Part shown: positions 34,641-42,141 of the stretch, piece by piece | Position numbering within the stretch: position 1 is the first letter of the stretch | Layout: the number at the start of each line of letters is the position of its first letter | Assembly (NCBI GenBank): GCA_001931535.1 | Contig: CP016211.1 | Span: forward strand, 4,695,573-4,759,572 | Origin: Minicystis rosea | GTDB lineage: Bacteria; Myxococcota_A; Polyangia; Polyangiales; Polyangiaceae | Direction of reading: 5' to 3' | Length of the DNA stretch: 64,000 bases | Translations under genes and position numbers: made by a program | The notes under the pieces: model-generated | Told to the model about the DNA's origin: nothing | Databases searched by the model: none | Seen by the model: the letters and a program-made list of their open reading frames with translations, nothing else

Positions 34641-35010
34641 CATCCTGCGCGAGGTGTCAGTGAAGCCAAGGGCGGGGTCATCGTTCATCGGGCGACCGTA
34701 CGCAGCGTGGCGGAGCTGTTGCCATTGCTCGGCCTGGGCACGGAGCCGGCGCGCGTCGCGATCGAAGCGTGTCGCGAGGCGTGGGCGGTGCACGCGAAGC
34801 TGAGTGAATGGGGGAAGGTCTGGTGGACACGACGCGCGTGCGACCGAAAGCAGCCTGGCGCATCTTGCGGCCGTGGTGGCCAATCCCAATCTGGCGACTG
34901 CACGTGCGCACGGAGGCTCGCCGCGACCTCATCGCTCCTGCCGGGGCGCCAGGCTCATCATCGCTCGAAGGCGGCGCCTGACCTTGCTTCGCGCGGACAT
35001 CCAACATCAT
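34641..35010 (+). pseudogene. IS110-like transposase remnant
   Basis: A frame reads 'VIVHRATVRSVAELLPLLGLGTEPARVAIEACREAWAVHAKLSEWG', like the N-terminal RuvC-like part of IS110-family transposases. It then breaks; further IS110-like pieces appear in other frames ('VDTTRVRP', then 'HVRTEARRDLIA'). No C-terminal Tnp_IS116 domain is present. It is a truncated, frameshifted relic. Exact ends cannot be set. Confidence 0.6.
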
Positions 35011-35075
35011 GCTTCGCGCGCTGCCGGCGGCCGCTCCGGTCAAGCGCTCGGCGGCTTCGGGGAAGGTAGGTCAGA

Positions 35076-35735
35076 ATGAGAGTAGCGGTCGTCACCTTCG
35101 ACGGATTCAACGAGATCGACTCGTTCGTGGCGGCGCACATCATCAACCGTGTCAGGCTGCCAGGGTGGGGAGCCGAGATCACGGCGCCGGAGCCGAGCGT
35201 GACGTCGATGAACGGGGTGCGCGTGGCGGCTCAGCAGCCGCTCGAGTTCGCTTCGGAGGCGGACGCGGTCATCCTCGGCAGCGGCCGCAAGACCCGGGAG
35301 GTCGTCGCCGACGAGGCGCTGATGTCTCGCCTGCGCCTGGATCCGAGCCGCCAGTACATCACTTCGCAGTGCTCGGGGGCCTTGATCCTCATTCGCCTCG
35401 GGCTCCTCAAGGAGGGGCCGGTGTGCACGGACGCGAAGACGCGACCGGCCGTGGAAGCCGCCGGGTTCGAGGTCCCCGAAGGGGCCTTTCACGCCAGGGG
35501 CCGCATCGCCACCGCGGGCGGGTGCCTGGCGTCGCACTACCTGGCGACATGGCTGATCGGACGGGGAGCGGGCTGGGATGCGGCGGCGGAGGCGCTCTCG
35601 TACGTGTTGCCGCGCGGCGAGGAGGAGGCCTATCTGGCGCGAGCCCTCGAGGCGGTGAAGCCATTCGGCGCCGACCCACCGGCGTTTGCGCAAGGGCACT
35701 CGAACCAGCGGATGGAGCAGGCAGCGCGCACCTGA
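35076..35735 (+). CDS. DJ-1/PfpI family protein
   Basis: The 219-residue protein has the class-I glutamine-amidotransferase-like fold of the DJ-1/PfpI family: 'MRVAVVTFDGFNEIDSFVAAHIIN', 'AVILGSGRKTREVV', the nucleophile elbow 'ITSQCSGALIL' with the conserved Cys, and 'IATAGGCLASHYLATWLI'. Members act as deglycases, chaperones or isonitrile hydratases; which applies here cannot be told. A GGAAGGTAGG site lies just upstream of ATG 35076. It stands alone between debris and the DUF3050 gene. Confidence 0.88.
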   Translation: MRVAVVTFDGFNEIDSFVAAHIINRVRLPGWGAEITAPEPSVTSMNGVRVAAQQPLEFASEADAVILGSGRKTREVVADEALMSRLRLDPSRQYITSQCSGALILIRLGLLKEGPVCTDAKTRPAVEAAGFEVPEGAFHARGRIATAGGCLASHYLATWLIGRGAGWDAAAEALSYVLPRGEEEAYLARALEAVKPFGADPPAFAQGHSNQRMEQAART

Positions 35736-36072
35736 GCTCGTCAGGTCGCGAGCTGGAGGACGCCTCACGATGAGGCGCGCCGGCCATTCGCCACGGCGCC
35801 GCAGGAAGCTCGTCGCGAATGTCAGGCCAGCGCGGCGGCGAGCAGCGCACCCGCCAGTGTCGCGGCGGCGTTGACGAGGTCATTGCCGAACCAGCGCAGG
35901 CCGCGGACATGGGTGGCGGCGGTCCCGCAGTGGTGGACCTCGGCTTCGCAGGCGCGCTGGCAGTGAGGGATGAGCAGATCGTAGTCATCCCACACCCCGG
36001 ACCACCCAAGCCCTCGTCAGCGTCGCGCCGCTTCGGGCCTGACGTTGGCTTTCTCGGTCACGTCTCGAGCCC
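35736..36072. other. Stretch with a possible small minus-strand ORF
   Basis: This 337-bp stretch lies between the DJ-1 protein and the DUF3050 gene. It holds one protein-like minus-strand frame (35822-35995, listed separately) and otherwise nothing I can support. Confidence 0.3.
35822..35995 (-). CDS. Small hypothetical protein or remnant
   Basis: A 57-codon frame from GTG 35995 reads VWDDYDLLIPHCQRACEAEV and ends in an Ala-rich tail. The Cys-His-rich middle ('HCQRACEAEVHHCGTAATHV') and the hydrophobic Ala/Leu tail look protein-like, but the start lacks a clear Shine-Dalgarno and no family is recognised. It could be the C-terminus of a lost gene. Confidence 0.3.
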   Translation of the reverse strand: MWDDYDLLIPHCQRACEAEVHHCGTAATHVRGLRWFGNDLVNAAATLAGALLAAALA

Positions 36073-36909
36073 TCAGCTCGACGCCGGGCCCCGGCGCGCG
36101 ATCTCCGCGGCGATCGCATCCCAAAGCGCGATGCGCGCCGCGAGCATGCGCGCGCCCGCATCGAACGCCTCGGCCCGCGCCGCCGCGTCCACGAGGCACA
36201 CCCGCTCGAACAAACGCGAGGCCATGGGCCCGTGACGGTCGCCGTCCACCTCGATGTGACGCTCGAAATAGAATCGCAGAAGCTCGATGTCCGCGGGCGG
36301 CGACGCTGCCTCGGCGAGCGCGCGCGTGCGGCCGACGAAGTCGCGAAACATGTCCGGAATGATCTCCTCGCGCCCCACGGTGAACGCCGAAACCCGGGCC
36401 GAGAGCGAGCTCGTCGCGAGGCGCAGCGTGGTCGTGACGAACGCCTTCGCGGAAGCCGGCGCATCGGATGCAGCGAGCGCGACCTCCCACCCCTCGCCCT
36501 CGTCGAGCCGCGCCACGAAGCGACGGATGGGCCCATCGTCCGCGCCGAGCCGCCGCATCGCCTCGACATAGATGGCGAAGTGGTTCGTGTAGCCGCCGCC
36601 CGGCGCATCGTCCGACTCCTCGCCCACGACAATCTCGTTGATGAGCCGCGCCGACTCGGGATCACGCGGAGGCCGCCAAGGCACGCGCACGGGCGCGATC
36701 TCCGCCTGAATCGATTTGAGGAGCGACATGAAATCCCACACCGCCCACACGTGATGCTCCATGAGCACGCGGAGGTGCTCGATCGTGTGCAGACGAGCGT
36801 AGAGGGGATGCGCGAGCAGCATGTCGCGGAGCGCGAGCACCTCGCGGGCGCGAGGCTCGGCGAGCGCATCCAGAGAGACGAAGACCGTGGAGCTCACGCC
36901 GCGTCCCAT
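36073..36909 (-). CDS. DUF3050 (heme-oxygenase-like fold) protein
   Basis: The 278-residue protein matches DUF3050: 'LLAHPLYARLHTIEHLRVLMEHHVWAVWDFMSLLKSIQ', 'LINEIVVGEESDDAPGGGYTNHFAIYVEAMRRLGAD' and 'FYFERHIEVDGDRHGPMASRLFERV'. Repeated His and Glu residues (EHL, EHH, E-E-S-D, ERHIE) in helical bundles resemble the metal-binding sites of heme-oxygenase or TenA-like folds, so a di-metal or heme-degrading oxidase is plausible but unproved. The start at 36909 is my choice because the family core begins shortly after; the frame extends to 37083 without a convincing Shine-Dalgarno. Confidence 0.82.
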   Translation of the reverse strand: MGRGVSSTVFVSLDALAEPRAREVLALRDMLLAHPLYARLHTIEHLRVLMEHHVWAVWDFMSLLKSIQAEIAPVRVPWRPPRDPESARLINEIVVGEESDDAPGGGYTNHFAIYVEAMRRLGADDGPIRRFVARLDEGEGWEVALAASDAPASAKAFVTTTLRLATSSLSARVSAFTVGREEIIPDMFRDFVGRTRALAEAASPPADIELLRFYFERHIEVDGDRHGPMASRLFERVCLVDAAARAEAFDAGARMLAARIALWDAIAAEIARRGPASS

Positions 36910-37250
36910 AAGTGTGTCGCCGGCTTCGAGCAAGGCACCCCGAGCCTCGAGCACGCGGCCACCGACGTTGTCCAACATGACCGTCCCGACGCGAAGAGCG
37001 CTTCGCCCGAAGCGGCAAAACGCGCTGAGCAGCGAGCGCGCATCGTGCGCCGCGAGCGGACCTGCGCCATCCAAGACTGCCATTCTGCTTCAGCGGTCTC
37101 GCCGTTCGGCGCTCACCGCAGAGCTCGATCGCCCTCGCGGCGCCGCCCTCCAAGGAGACGCGTCCGCCCTCGCTCACCCAGTTCGAGCCCGCTCGCCGGC
37201 TTCAACCGCTTTGACTTCCATACGTCACCGCGAGACATCACCTCCCCCCG
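36910..37250. promoter_or_regulatory. Divergent region between DUF3050 and RCC1 genes
   Basis: This 341-bp stretch lies between the minus-strand DUF3050 gene and the plus-strand RCC1 lipoprotein and should hold both promoters. The minus-strand frame continues through part of it. I see no clear operator. Confidence 0.35.
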
Positions 37251-38504
37251 ATGTCCGCTCGATTCCCATCCTCCGCTGCGCTCCTGCTCTTCCTCGCGAG
37301 CGGCTGCTCGGCCGCGCCCGCTGCGCCTCCCAACCCCTCGGCGCCGTCGACATCGACCACGCCGTCGACATCCGTCAGCGCTGCGCCCACGACGCCCGTC
37401 CACACCGCTTCGTCACAACCGCTCTCCGCACCTCCCGCGCCGGCACCACCTGCCGTCCTCGCGGCCGGCACGGCGCATACCTGCGTCGTACGCGGCGCGG
37501 GACAGGTGATGTGTTGGGGATTCAACGATGAAGGCCAGCTCGGCGGCGCGCGCGGCGCGGGTCCCATCAAGGTTCCTGGAATCGAAGATGCCGTCGACGT
37601 CGCGGCGGGCTTGGCCCATACCTGCGCGGTTCGACGCAGCGGTGGTGTGATGTGCTGGGGCGCCAACCTCGGTGGTCAGCTCGGCGCCGGTGATCGCAAG
37701 TCGCACGCGGGGCCTGTTGCGGTGGTGGGGATCGATGACGCCGTCATGGTGCGCTCGCGCCGCAACGTGACGTGCGCGCTCAGGCGCAGCGGAGCGGTGA
37801 TGTGCTGGGGCCCAAACGACGTCGGCCAAGTCGTGCCGGTGCGCGGCCGCTGCCCCGAGAAGGGCATGGCCAATATCGAGATCTGCCCTGCGCCGGTGCC
37901 GATTCCGGGCATCGAAGACGCCGTCGAAATCGCGGTCGGGGCCATTCACGCCTGCGCGCGCCGCCGCACCGGCGAGGTGCATTGTTGGGGAGACGATTTC
38001 CACAGCGCGCTCGGCAGCGGGCAGCAACAAGGCCAGTTCTCCAAGGGGACGCTCGCGAAGCTCACCGACGTGGTCGAGGTGGCGCTCGGCCAGGAGCATG
38101 GTTGTGCGCGGCGCGCCGAGAGGGGTGTCGCGTGCTGGGGTCGTATCTTTCAAGAGAGCATGGCGCGCGACGCTTCGCCGGTGGCCGTGGCCGGTCTGGA
38201 CGATGCCGTGGAAATCACGGCGGGCAGCCATTTCAACTGTGCGCGCCGCCGCGACGGCACCATCGCTTGCTGGGGTGAAGATGAAGCGGGGCAACTCGGC
38301 GACGGCAAGAGTGCCAATCAGCGCACCCCCGTCGCCGTCACCGGCGTGCGCGACGCCGCCCACATCACTGCGGGCGCCGCGCACGCATGTGCCTTGTCGG
38401 CCTCGGGCGCCGTCACGTGCTGGGGATCGAACGAGGTCGGTCAGCTCGGCCCACGCTGCAGCGGCAAGCAGTGCGGACCTACGGTGGTCATGGGTCCGAG
38501 CTGA
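37251..38504 (+). CDS. RCC1-repeat lipoprotein
   Basis: The 417-residue protein has a signal peptide ending FLASGCS (lipobox), a Ser/Pro/Thr linker (residues ~22-70), then seven tandem RCC1 blades, such as 'AAGTAHTCVVRGAGQVMCWGFNDEGQLG', 'AAGLAHTCAVRRSGGVMCWGANLGGQLG' and 'TAGAAHACALSASGAVTCWGSNEVGQLG'. Each blade has Cys before and within the VxCWG motif, so disulfide-stabilised propeller blades are likely. RCC1-like surface proteins are common in Polyangiales and may bind partners or polysaccharide; the ligand is unknown. Confidence 0.9.
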   Translation: MSARFPSSAALLLFLASGCSAAPAAPPNPSAPSTSTTPSTSVSAAPTTPVHTASSQPLSAPPAPAPPAVLAAGTAHTCVVRGAGQVMCWGFNDEGQLGGARGAGPIKVPGIEDAVDVAAGLAHTCAVRRSGGVMCWGANLGGQLGAGDRKSHAGPVAVVGIDDAVMVRSRRNVTCALRRSGAVMCWGPNDVGQVVPVRGRCPEKGMANIEICPAPVPIPGIEDAVEIAVGAIHACARRRTGEVHCWGDDFHSALGSGQQQGQFSKGTLAKLTDVVEVALGQEHGCARRAERGVACWGRIFQESMARDASPVAVAGLDDAVEITAGSHFNCARRRDGTIACWGEDEAGQLGDGKSANQRTPVAVTGVRDAAHITAGAAHACALSASGAVTCWGSNEVGQLGPRCSGKQCGPTVVMGPS

Positions 38505-38539
38505 ACGGCGCGCCGCGGACACAAGCGATCTTCGTCGAT

Positions 38540-40828
38540 CTACACGCGCCCGAAGCGGCGCAGGCGCAGCGAGCTCGTGAGCACCGAAACGCTCGACAGC
38601 GACATCGCCGCGCTCGCGAGGGCCGGCGAGAGGAGCCAGCCGGTGTGCGCATAGAGCGCTCCAGCCGCGATGGGAATGCCGACGACGTTGTAGATGAAGG
38701 CCCAGAAGAGGTTCTGGCGGATGGTGCGGAGCGTGCGACGGGCGAGCAACAAAGCCGTCGGCAGCGCTGCGATGCCACCGCGCAGGAGCGCGATGTCGGC
38801 CGCCGCCACGGCGATGTCGGTGCCGCTGCCGACGGCGACGCCGACATGCGCGCCGGCGAGCGCGGGAGCATCGTTGATCCCATCGCCGACCATCGCGACG
38901 ATGCGCCCCCGAGCGCGCTCCTCCGCGACGATGCGCGCCTTCTCCTCGGGATGCACCTCCGCAAAGACATGGGAGATCCCGAGCTCATCGGCAACGGCGC
39001 GCGCCGCGCGGAGGCGATCGCCGGTCACCATGGCGACCTCCACGCCGAGGCGCTTCAAGTGCAAAACGGCAGCCTTTGCTTCGTCCGTCGGCCGATCCGC
39101 GACCGCGACGAGCCCCGCGAGCTTGCCGTCGACGGCGACGAAGAACGGCGTTCGCCCCAAGCCCGCGACGCGATCGGCCTCCGCTTCGAGCGCCGCCGTC
39201 TCGATGAAAGCCCGGCCCAGCCAAGCGCTCGTGCCGATGCGCACCAACGATCCGGCGACCCTGCCCTCGACGCCGTAGCCGGGATCCATGACGAAATCGC
39301 TCACCTCTCGGAGGCTCACGCCGGCCTCGCGTGCACCGCTCACCACCGCGCGCGCCACTGGATGCTCGCTGGCGGTCTCCACCGAGGCGACGAGCGACAG
39401 GAGCTCATCCGCGTCCACGCCTGGCACCGTGATCACGTCCGTCAGCGCGGGCGAGCCGGCGGTGAGCGTGCCTGTTTTGTCGAGCAGGACGGTGTCGACG
39501 TGGCTCGCGGCTTCGAGCGCGGCGCCGCCTTTCACGAGCACGCCGAGCTCTGCGCCTCGGCCCGTGCCGACCGCCACGGCCGCTGGCGTCGCGAGACCGA
39601 GGGCGCATGGGCAGGCGATGACGAGCACCGCCACGAAGCGCTCGATCGCGGTCGCGATCCCGGTCGCGCTCGGGTCCGCGACGATCCACACCACCATCGT
39701 CACGACGGCGATGGCGATGACGGCGGGCACGAAGGAGCGGCTCACCACATCCGCGAGGCGTGCGATGGGCGCGCGGGAGCCCTGCGCTTGCTCCACCGCT
39801 TCGACGATGCGCGCGAGCGTCGTCTCTCCGCCGATGCGGGTCACCCGGATGGTGAGCGCGCCGCTCTGGTTCAGCGTGCCACCGAAGACGCTCGATCCTT
39901 CCTTCTTGTCGACGGGCATGCTCTCGCCGGTGAGCATCGACTCGTCGATCGCGGAGACGCCGCGCACGACCTCGCCGTCGGTGGGAATGCGCTCGCCCGG
40001 GCGCACCACGATCCGATCACCGACGCGGAGCTGCTCGACGGGCACCTCTTCTTCATCAGCGCCGTCGCGCACGCGGCGGGCCGTCTTGGGCACGAGCGCG
40101 ACGAGCCCGCGCACGGCATCGGTGAGACGCCTGCGCGAGCGTGCCTCGAGCAGCTTGCCGAGCAACACGAAGGTGATGATCGCCGCGGCCGCCTCGAAGT
40201 AGACGTGCACCATGCGGCCATGATCGGCGTGCGGAAAGAGGCCCGGCGCGAGGACGGCCACCGTGGAGTAGCCCCACGCCGCGAGCACGCCGAGGCTCAC
40301 CAGCGTGCTCATGTCGGCGGTGCGATGGCGGAGCGCAGCCCAAGCGAGCATGAAGAAGCGTCGCCCCGGGCCGAAGACCACCGGGGTCGCGAGCGCGAGC
40401 TGGAGCCACCTTCCCAACATGCCTCCGGTACCGGGGATGGCCCCGTGCGACATGGCCACGACGAGCAGCGGCACGGTGAGCGTCGCCGCGACCACGAAAT
40501 CGCGGCGGATCGTGGAGAGCTCGCGCTCTTGCGCCTGCTCGATGGCCTCCGCGCGCGAGACGGCCTCCATCGGCTTCTCACGAGGCACTTCGTAGCCGGC
40601 TGCCTCGACGATCTGCGCGAGGCCCGCCGGCGTCGTCGCGCGGGGATCGTAGGTCACGCGGGCGCGCTGCGTGGCGAAGTTGACGCTCGCCTCCATCACG
40701 CCCGGCGCGCCGAGCAGCGCGCGCTCCACCCGGCGAACGCAGCTCGCGCAGGTCATCCCCTGAATGGGCAGCTCGCAGAGAGCGCCCTCCGCGTCCTCGT
40801 CGTGAACGGCGGCGTAGCTCGGTGTCAT
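38540..40828 (-). CDS. copA: Copper-translocating P1B-type ATPase (CopA)
   Basis: The 762-residue protein has an N-terminal heavy-metal-associated domain with GMTCASC, a membrane region, the actuator motif 'ESMLTGESMPVDK', the CPC ion site in 'VIACPCALGLATPAAV', the phosphorylation motif 'LLDKTGTLT', 'SEHPVA' and 'MVGDGINDAPAL'. This is the P1B-1 pattern for Cu(I) export to the periplasm. The ATG at 40828 (MTPSYAAV) starts the metal-binding domain; the longer frame overlaps the convergent and divergent neighbours. It is the efflux pump of the copper cluster and is divergent from the small copZ-like gene. Confidence 0.95.
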   Translation of the reverse strand: MTPSYAAVHDEDAEGALCELPIQGMTCASCVRRVERALLGAPGVMEASVNFATQRARVTYDPRATTPAGLAQIVEAAGYEVPREKPMEAVSRAEAIEQAQERELSTIRRDFVVAATLTVPLLVVAMSHGAIPGTGGMLGRWLQLALATPVVFGPGRRFFMLAWAALRHRTADMSTLVSLGVLAAWGYSTVAVLAPGLFPHADHGRMVHVYFEAAAAIITFVLLGKLLEARSRRRLTDAVRGLVALVPKTARRVRDGADEEEVPVEQLRVGDRIVVRPGERIPTDGEVVRGVSAIDESMLTGESMPVDKKEGSSVFGGTLNQSGALTIRVTRIGGETTLARIVEAVEQAQGSRAPIARLADVVSRSFVPAVIAIAVVTMVVWIVADPSATGIATAIERFVAVLVIACPCALGLATPAAVAVGTGRGAELGVLVKGGAALEAASHVDTVLLDKTGTLTAGSPALTDVITVPGVDADELLSLVASVETASEHPVARAVVSGAREAGVSLREVSDFVMDPGYGVEGRVAGSLVRIGTSAWLGRAFIETAALEAEADRVAGLGRTPFFVAVDGKLAGLVAVADRPTDEAKAAVLHLKRLGVEVAMVTGDRLRAARAVADELGISHVFAEVHPEEKARIVAEERARGRIVAMVGDGINDAPALAGAHVGVAVGSGTDIAVAAADIALLRGGIAALPTALLLARRTLRTIRQNLFWAFIYNVVGIPIAAGALYAHTGWLLSPALASAAMSLSSVSVLTSSLRLRRFGRV

Positions 40829-40975
40829 CGATCGTCTCCGGTGCAGTGGGTCATGCACCAGCCGACGATCGATGCCTCGACGGCTTACAGCGCGACGCCC
40901 GTGTAATGCGCCGCCGCCTCCTGCGTCCTCGATGACGAAACGGCGAGCGCGGCGAGCTCGCCAAGGAGAGATGCC

Positions 40976-41206
40976 ATGAATCCGAAGAACGAGACCATCC
41001 TCGACGTCGCGGGCATGAGCTGCGCCTCGTGCGCGAGCCACATCGACAAGGCACTGCGCGACGTGGAAGGCGTATCCAAGGTGGAGGTGCGCCTCCGCGC
41101 GGGAAAGGTGATGGTGCAGCACGACCCGAGCACAGCCTCGATCGATGCCCTCGTCGAGGCGCTGCGCGAGGCCGGGTACACGTCGCACGCCGGCACGTCA
41201 CCCTGA
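40976..41206 (+). CDS. copZ: Copper chaperone with HMA domain (CopZ-like)
   Basis: The 76-residue protein is a single heavy-metal-associated domain with GMSCASC, followed by 'HIDKALRDVEGVSKVEVRLRAGKVMVQHDPSTASIDALVEALREAGY', the classic beta-alpha-beta-beta-alpha-beta CopZ fold. It delivers Cu(I) to CopA, encoded divergently 147 bp away. A GGAGAGATGCC site lies just before the ATG. A perfect 14-bp hairpin terminator follows its stop. Confidence 0.93.
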   Translation: MNPKNETILDVAGMSCASCASHIDKALRDVEGVSKVEVRLRAGKVMVQHDPSTASIDALVEALREAGYTSHAGTSP

Positions 41207-41211
41207 AGCAT

Positions 41212-41247
41212 CGCCCGGCGAAAGGCTCCTCTGCCTTTCGCCGGGCG
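41212..41247. terminator. Strong hairpin between copZ and the cupredoxin gene
   Basis: A perfect 14-bp stem joins 41212-41225 (CGCCCGGCGAAAGG) to 41234-41247, with an 8-base loop CTCCTCTG. It lies just after the copZ-like stop and before the convergent cupredoxin gene. There is no T-tract; its symmetry suits both directions. Confidence 0.75.
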
Positions 41248-41311
41248 CATCACGCGCGATGGGTCGCAGATCGAACGTCGCGAGGATCGTCATCGCGACG
41301 CGGGCCGCCCT

Positions 41312-41680
41312 TCAGCGGCGCGCTTCGACGACGATCGTCCCGCGCAACATGTTCATCCCGCAGTGAAACTCGACCTCTCCGGGCGCGAGCGCCGGCAGGT
41401 CGATGAAGACGGGCTCGTTCACCGGCAGCTCGCGGCGAATGCCGAGCGTCGTGAAGACGATGTCCCGCGCGCACGGGCTGTAATCCTTGCGCACGATCTT
41501 GAGACGGATCCGCTCCCCCTGCTGGATGACGATGTGGCTCGGCTGATATCCGCGGTCGACGACGATCTCGATCTCCCGCGGCTTGGCCTCTTCGGCGTGC
41601 GACGGGGTGACGACGAGGACGGCCTGAGAGACGGGAACGAGCGCGAGCGCGAGCGTGAAGAGAACGCGGGCCATGGACAT
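41312..41680 (-). CDS. Periplasmic cupredoxin-domain protein
   Basis: The 122-residue protein has a signal peptide (MSMARVLFTLALALVPVSQA with cleavage near 'SHAEE') and then a cupredoxin domain: 'REIEIVVDRGYQPSHIVIQQGERIRLKIVRKD', 'SPCARDIVFTTL' and the copper-site end 'GEVEFHCGMNMLRGTIVV'. The HCGMNM end supplies Cys, His and Met ligands. It likely buffers or passes copper in the periplasm next to CopA and the multicopper oxidase. It is oriented opposite to the efflux genes. Confidence 0.88.
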   Translation of the reverse strand: MSMARVLFTLALALVPVSQAVLVVTPSHAEEAKPREIEIVVDRGYQPSHIVIQQGERIRLKIVRKDYSPCARDIVFTTLGIRRELPVNEPVFIDLPALAPGEVEFHCGMNMLRGTIVVEARR

Positions 41681-41835
41681 GGTTCGACTCCTTTCGTCGG
41701 TGTCGAGCCCGGAGACGCGCGAGAGAGCCCGGTCTTACAGCCGCCGAAGCGGCGGACCGAGCTCCGGTGAAATGAGGTGTAAGGGACGCGAGGGGTGCGC
41801 GTCAGCGCGTTCGACGACCCGGAGGATCCCCATCC

Positions 41836-42141
41836 ATGTCGAATCGTTCGAGCACCAACCCATGGCCCGCCTTCGCGGCACTCGGCGTCGTGCTGGCCAT
41901 CGCCGCGGCCGCGTGCGCGCCGCGCGCCCTGCCCGCTTCGTTCCCGAAGAGCTCGGCCGCATCGCCCGCCGCCGTCGCTGCACCGGCGGCGAGCGTCGGC
42001 GCTGCGCTCGCCGAAGATCCGCCGCTGCCGGGCGAGCCGACCATGCGCTGGCCCGGCCTCGTCCCCGCACGCGAGCCCCACCATCACGACCACCAGCCGA
42101 GCGCACCCGACGGCGGCGCCGAGAGCGGCCATGCGCATTGA
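41836..42141 (+). CDS. Small lipoprotein with His-rich C-terminus
   Basis: The 101-residue protein has a lipoprotein signal (ALGVVLAIAAAACAPRALP, lipobox AAAAC), an Ala/Pro/Ser-rich linker, and a C-terminus 'AREPHHHDHQPSAPDGGAESGHAH' with six histidines, a likely metal-binding tail. It overlaps the start of the TolC-family gene by 11 bp, indicating an operon. A role in periplasmic copper or other metal capture beside the efflux channel is inferred. Confidence 0.75.
   Translation: MSNRSSTNPWPAFAALGVVLAIAAAACAPRALPASFPKSSAASPAAVAAPAASVGAALAEDPPLPGEPTMRWPGLVPAREPHHHDHQPSAPDGGAESGHAH

Noticed and set aside
34310..34681. Minus-strand ORF with the 7-residue repeat DMSARPT/DVSAPLV/DMSGARP as a gene
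   Set aside because: The rest of the frame has no protein-like character, no ribosome binding site is visible and it runs into the IS110 relic. I kept it only as an alternative reading of the palindromes.
34845..34905. Minus-strand 'GIGHHGRK', suggesting a small inversion in the IS110 relic
   Set aside because: The plus strand of the same stretch also gives plausible IS110-like residues (VVANPNLATA then HVRTEARRDL), so the minus-strand match may be chance. I cannot settle it without an alignment.
38387..40906. 839-codon plus-strand frame opposite copA
   Set aside because: The minus frame carries the full P-type ATPase motifs; the plus frame is an Arg/His-rich shadow.
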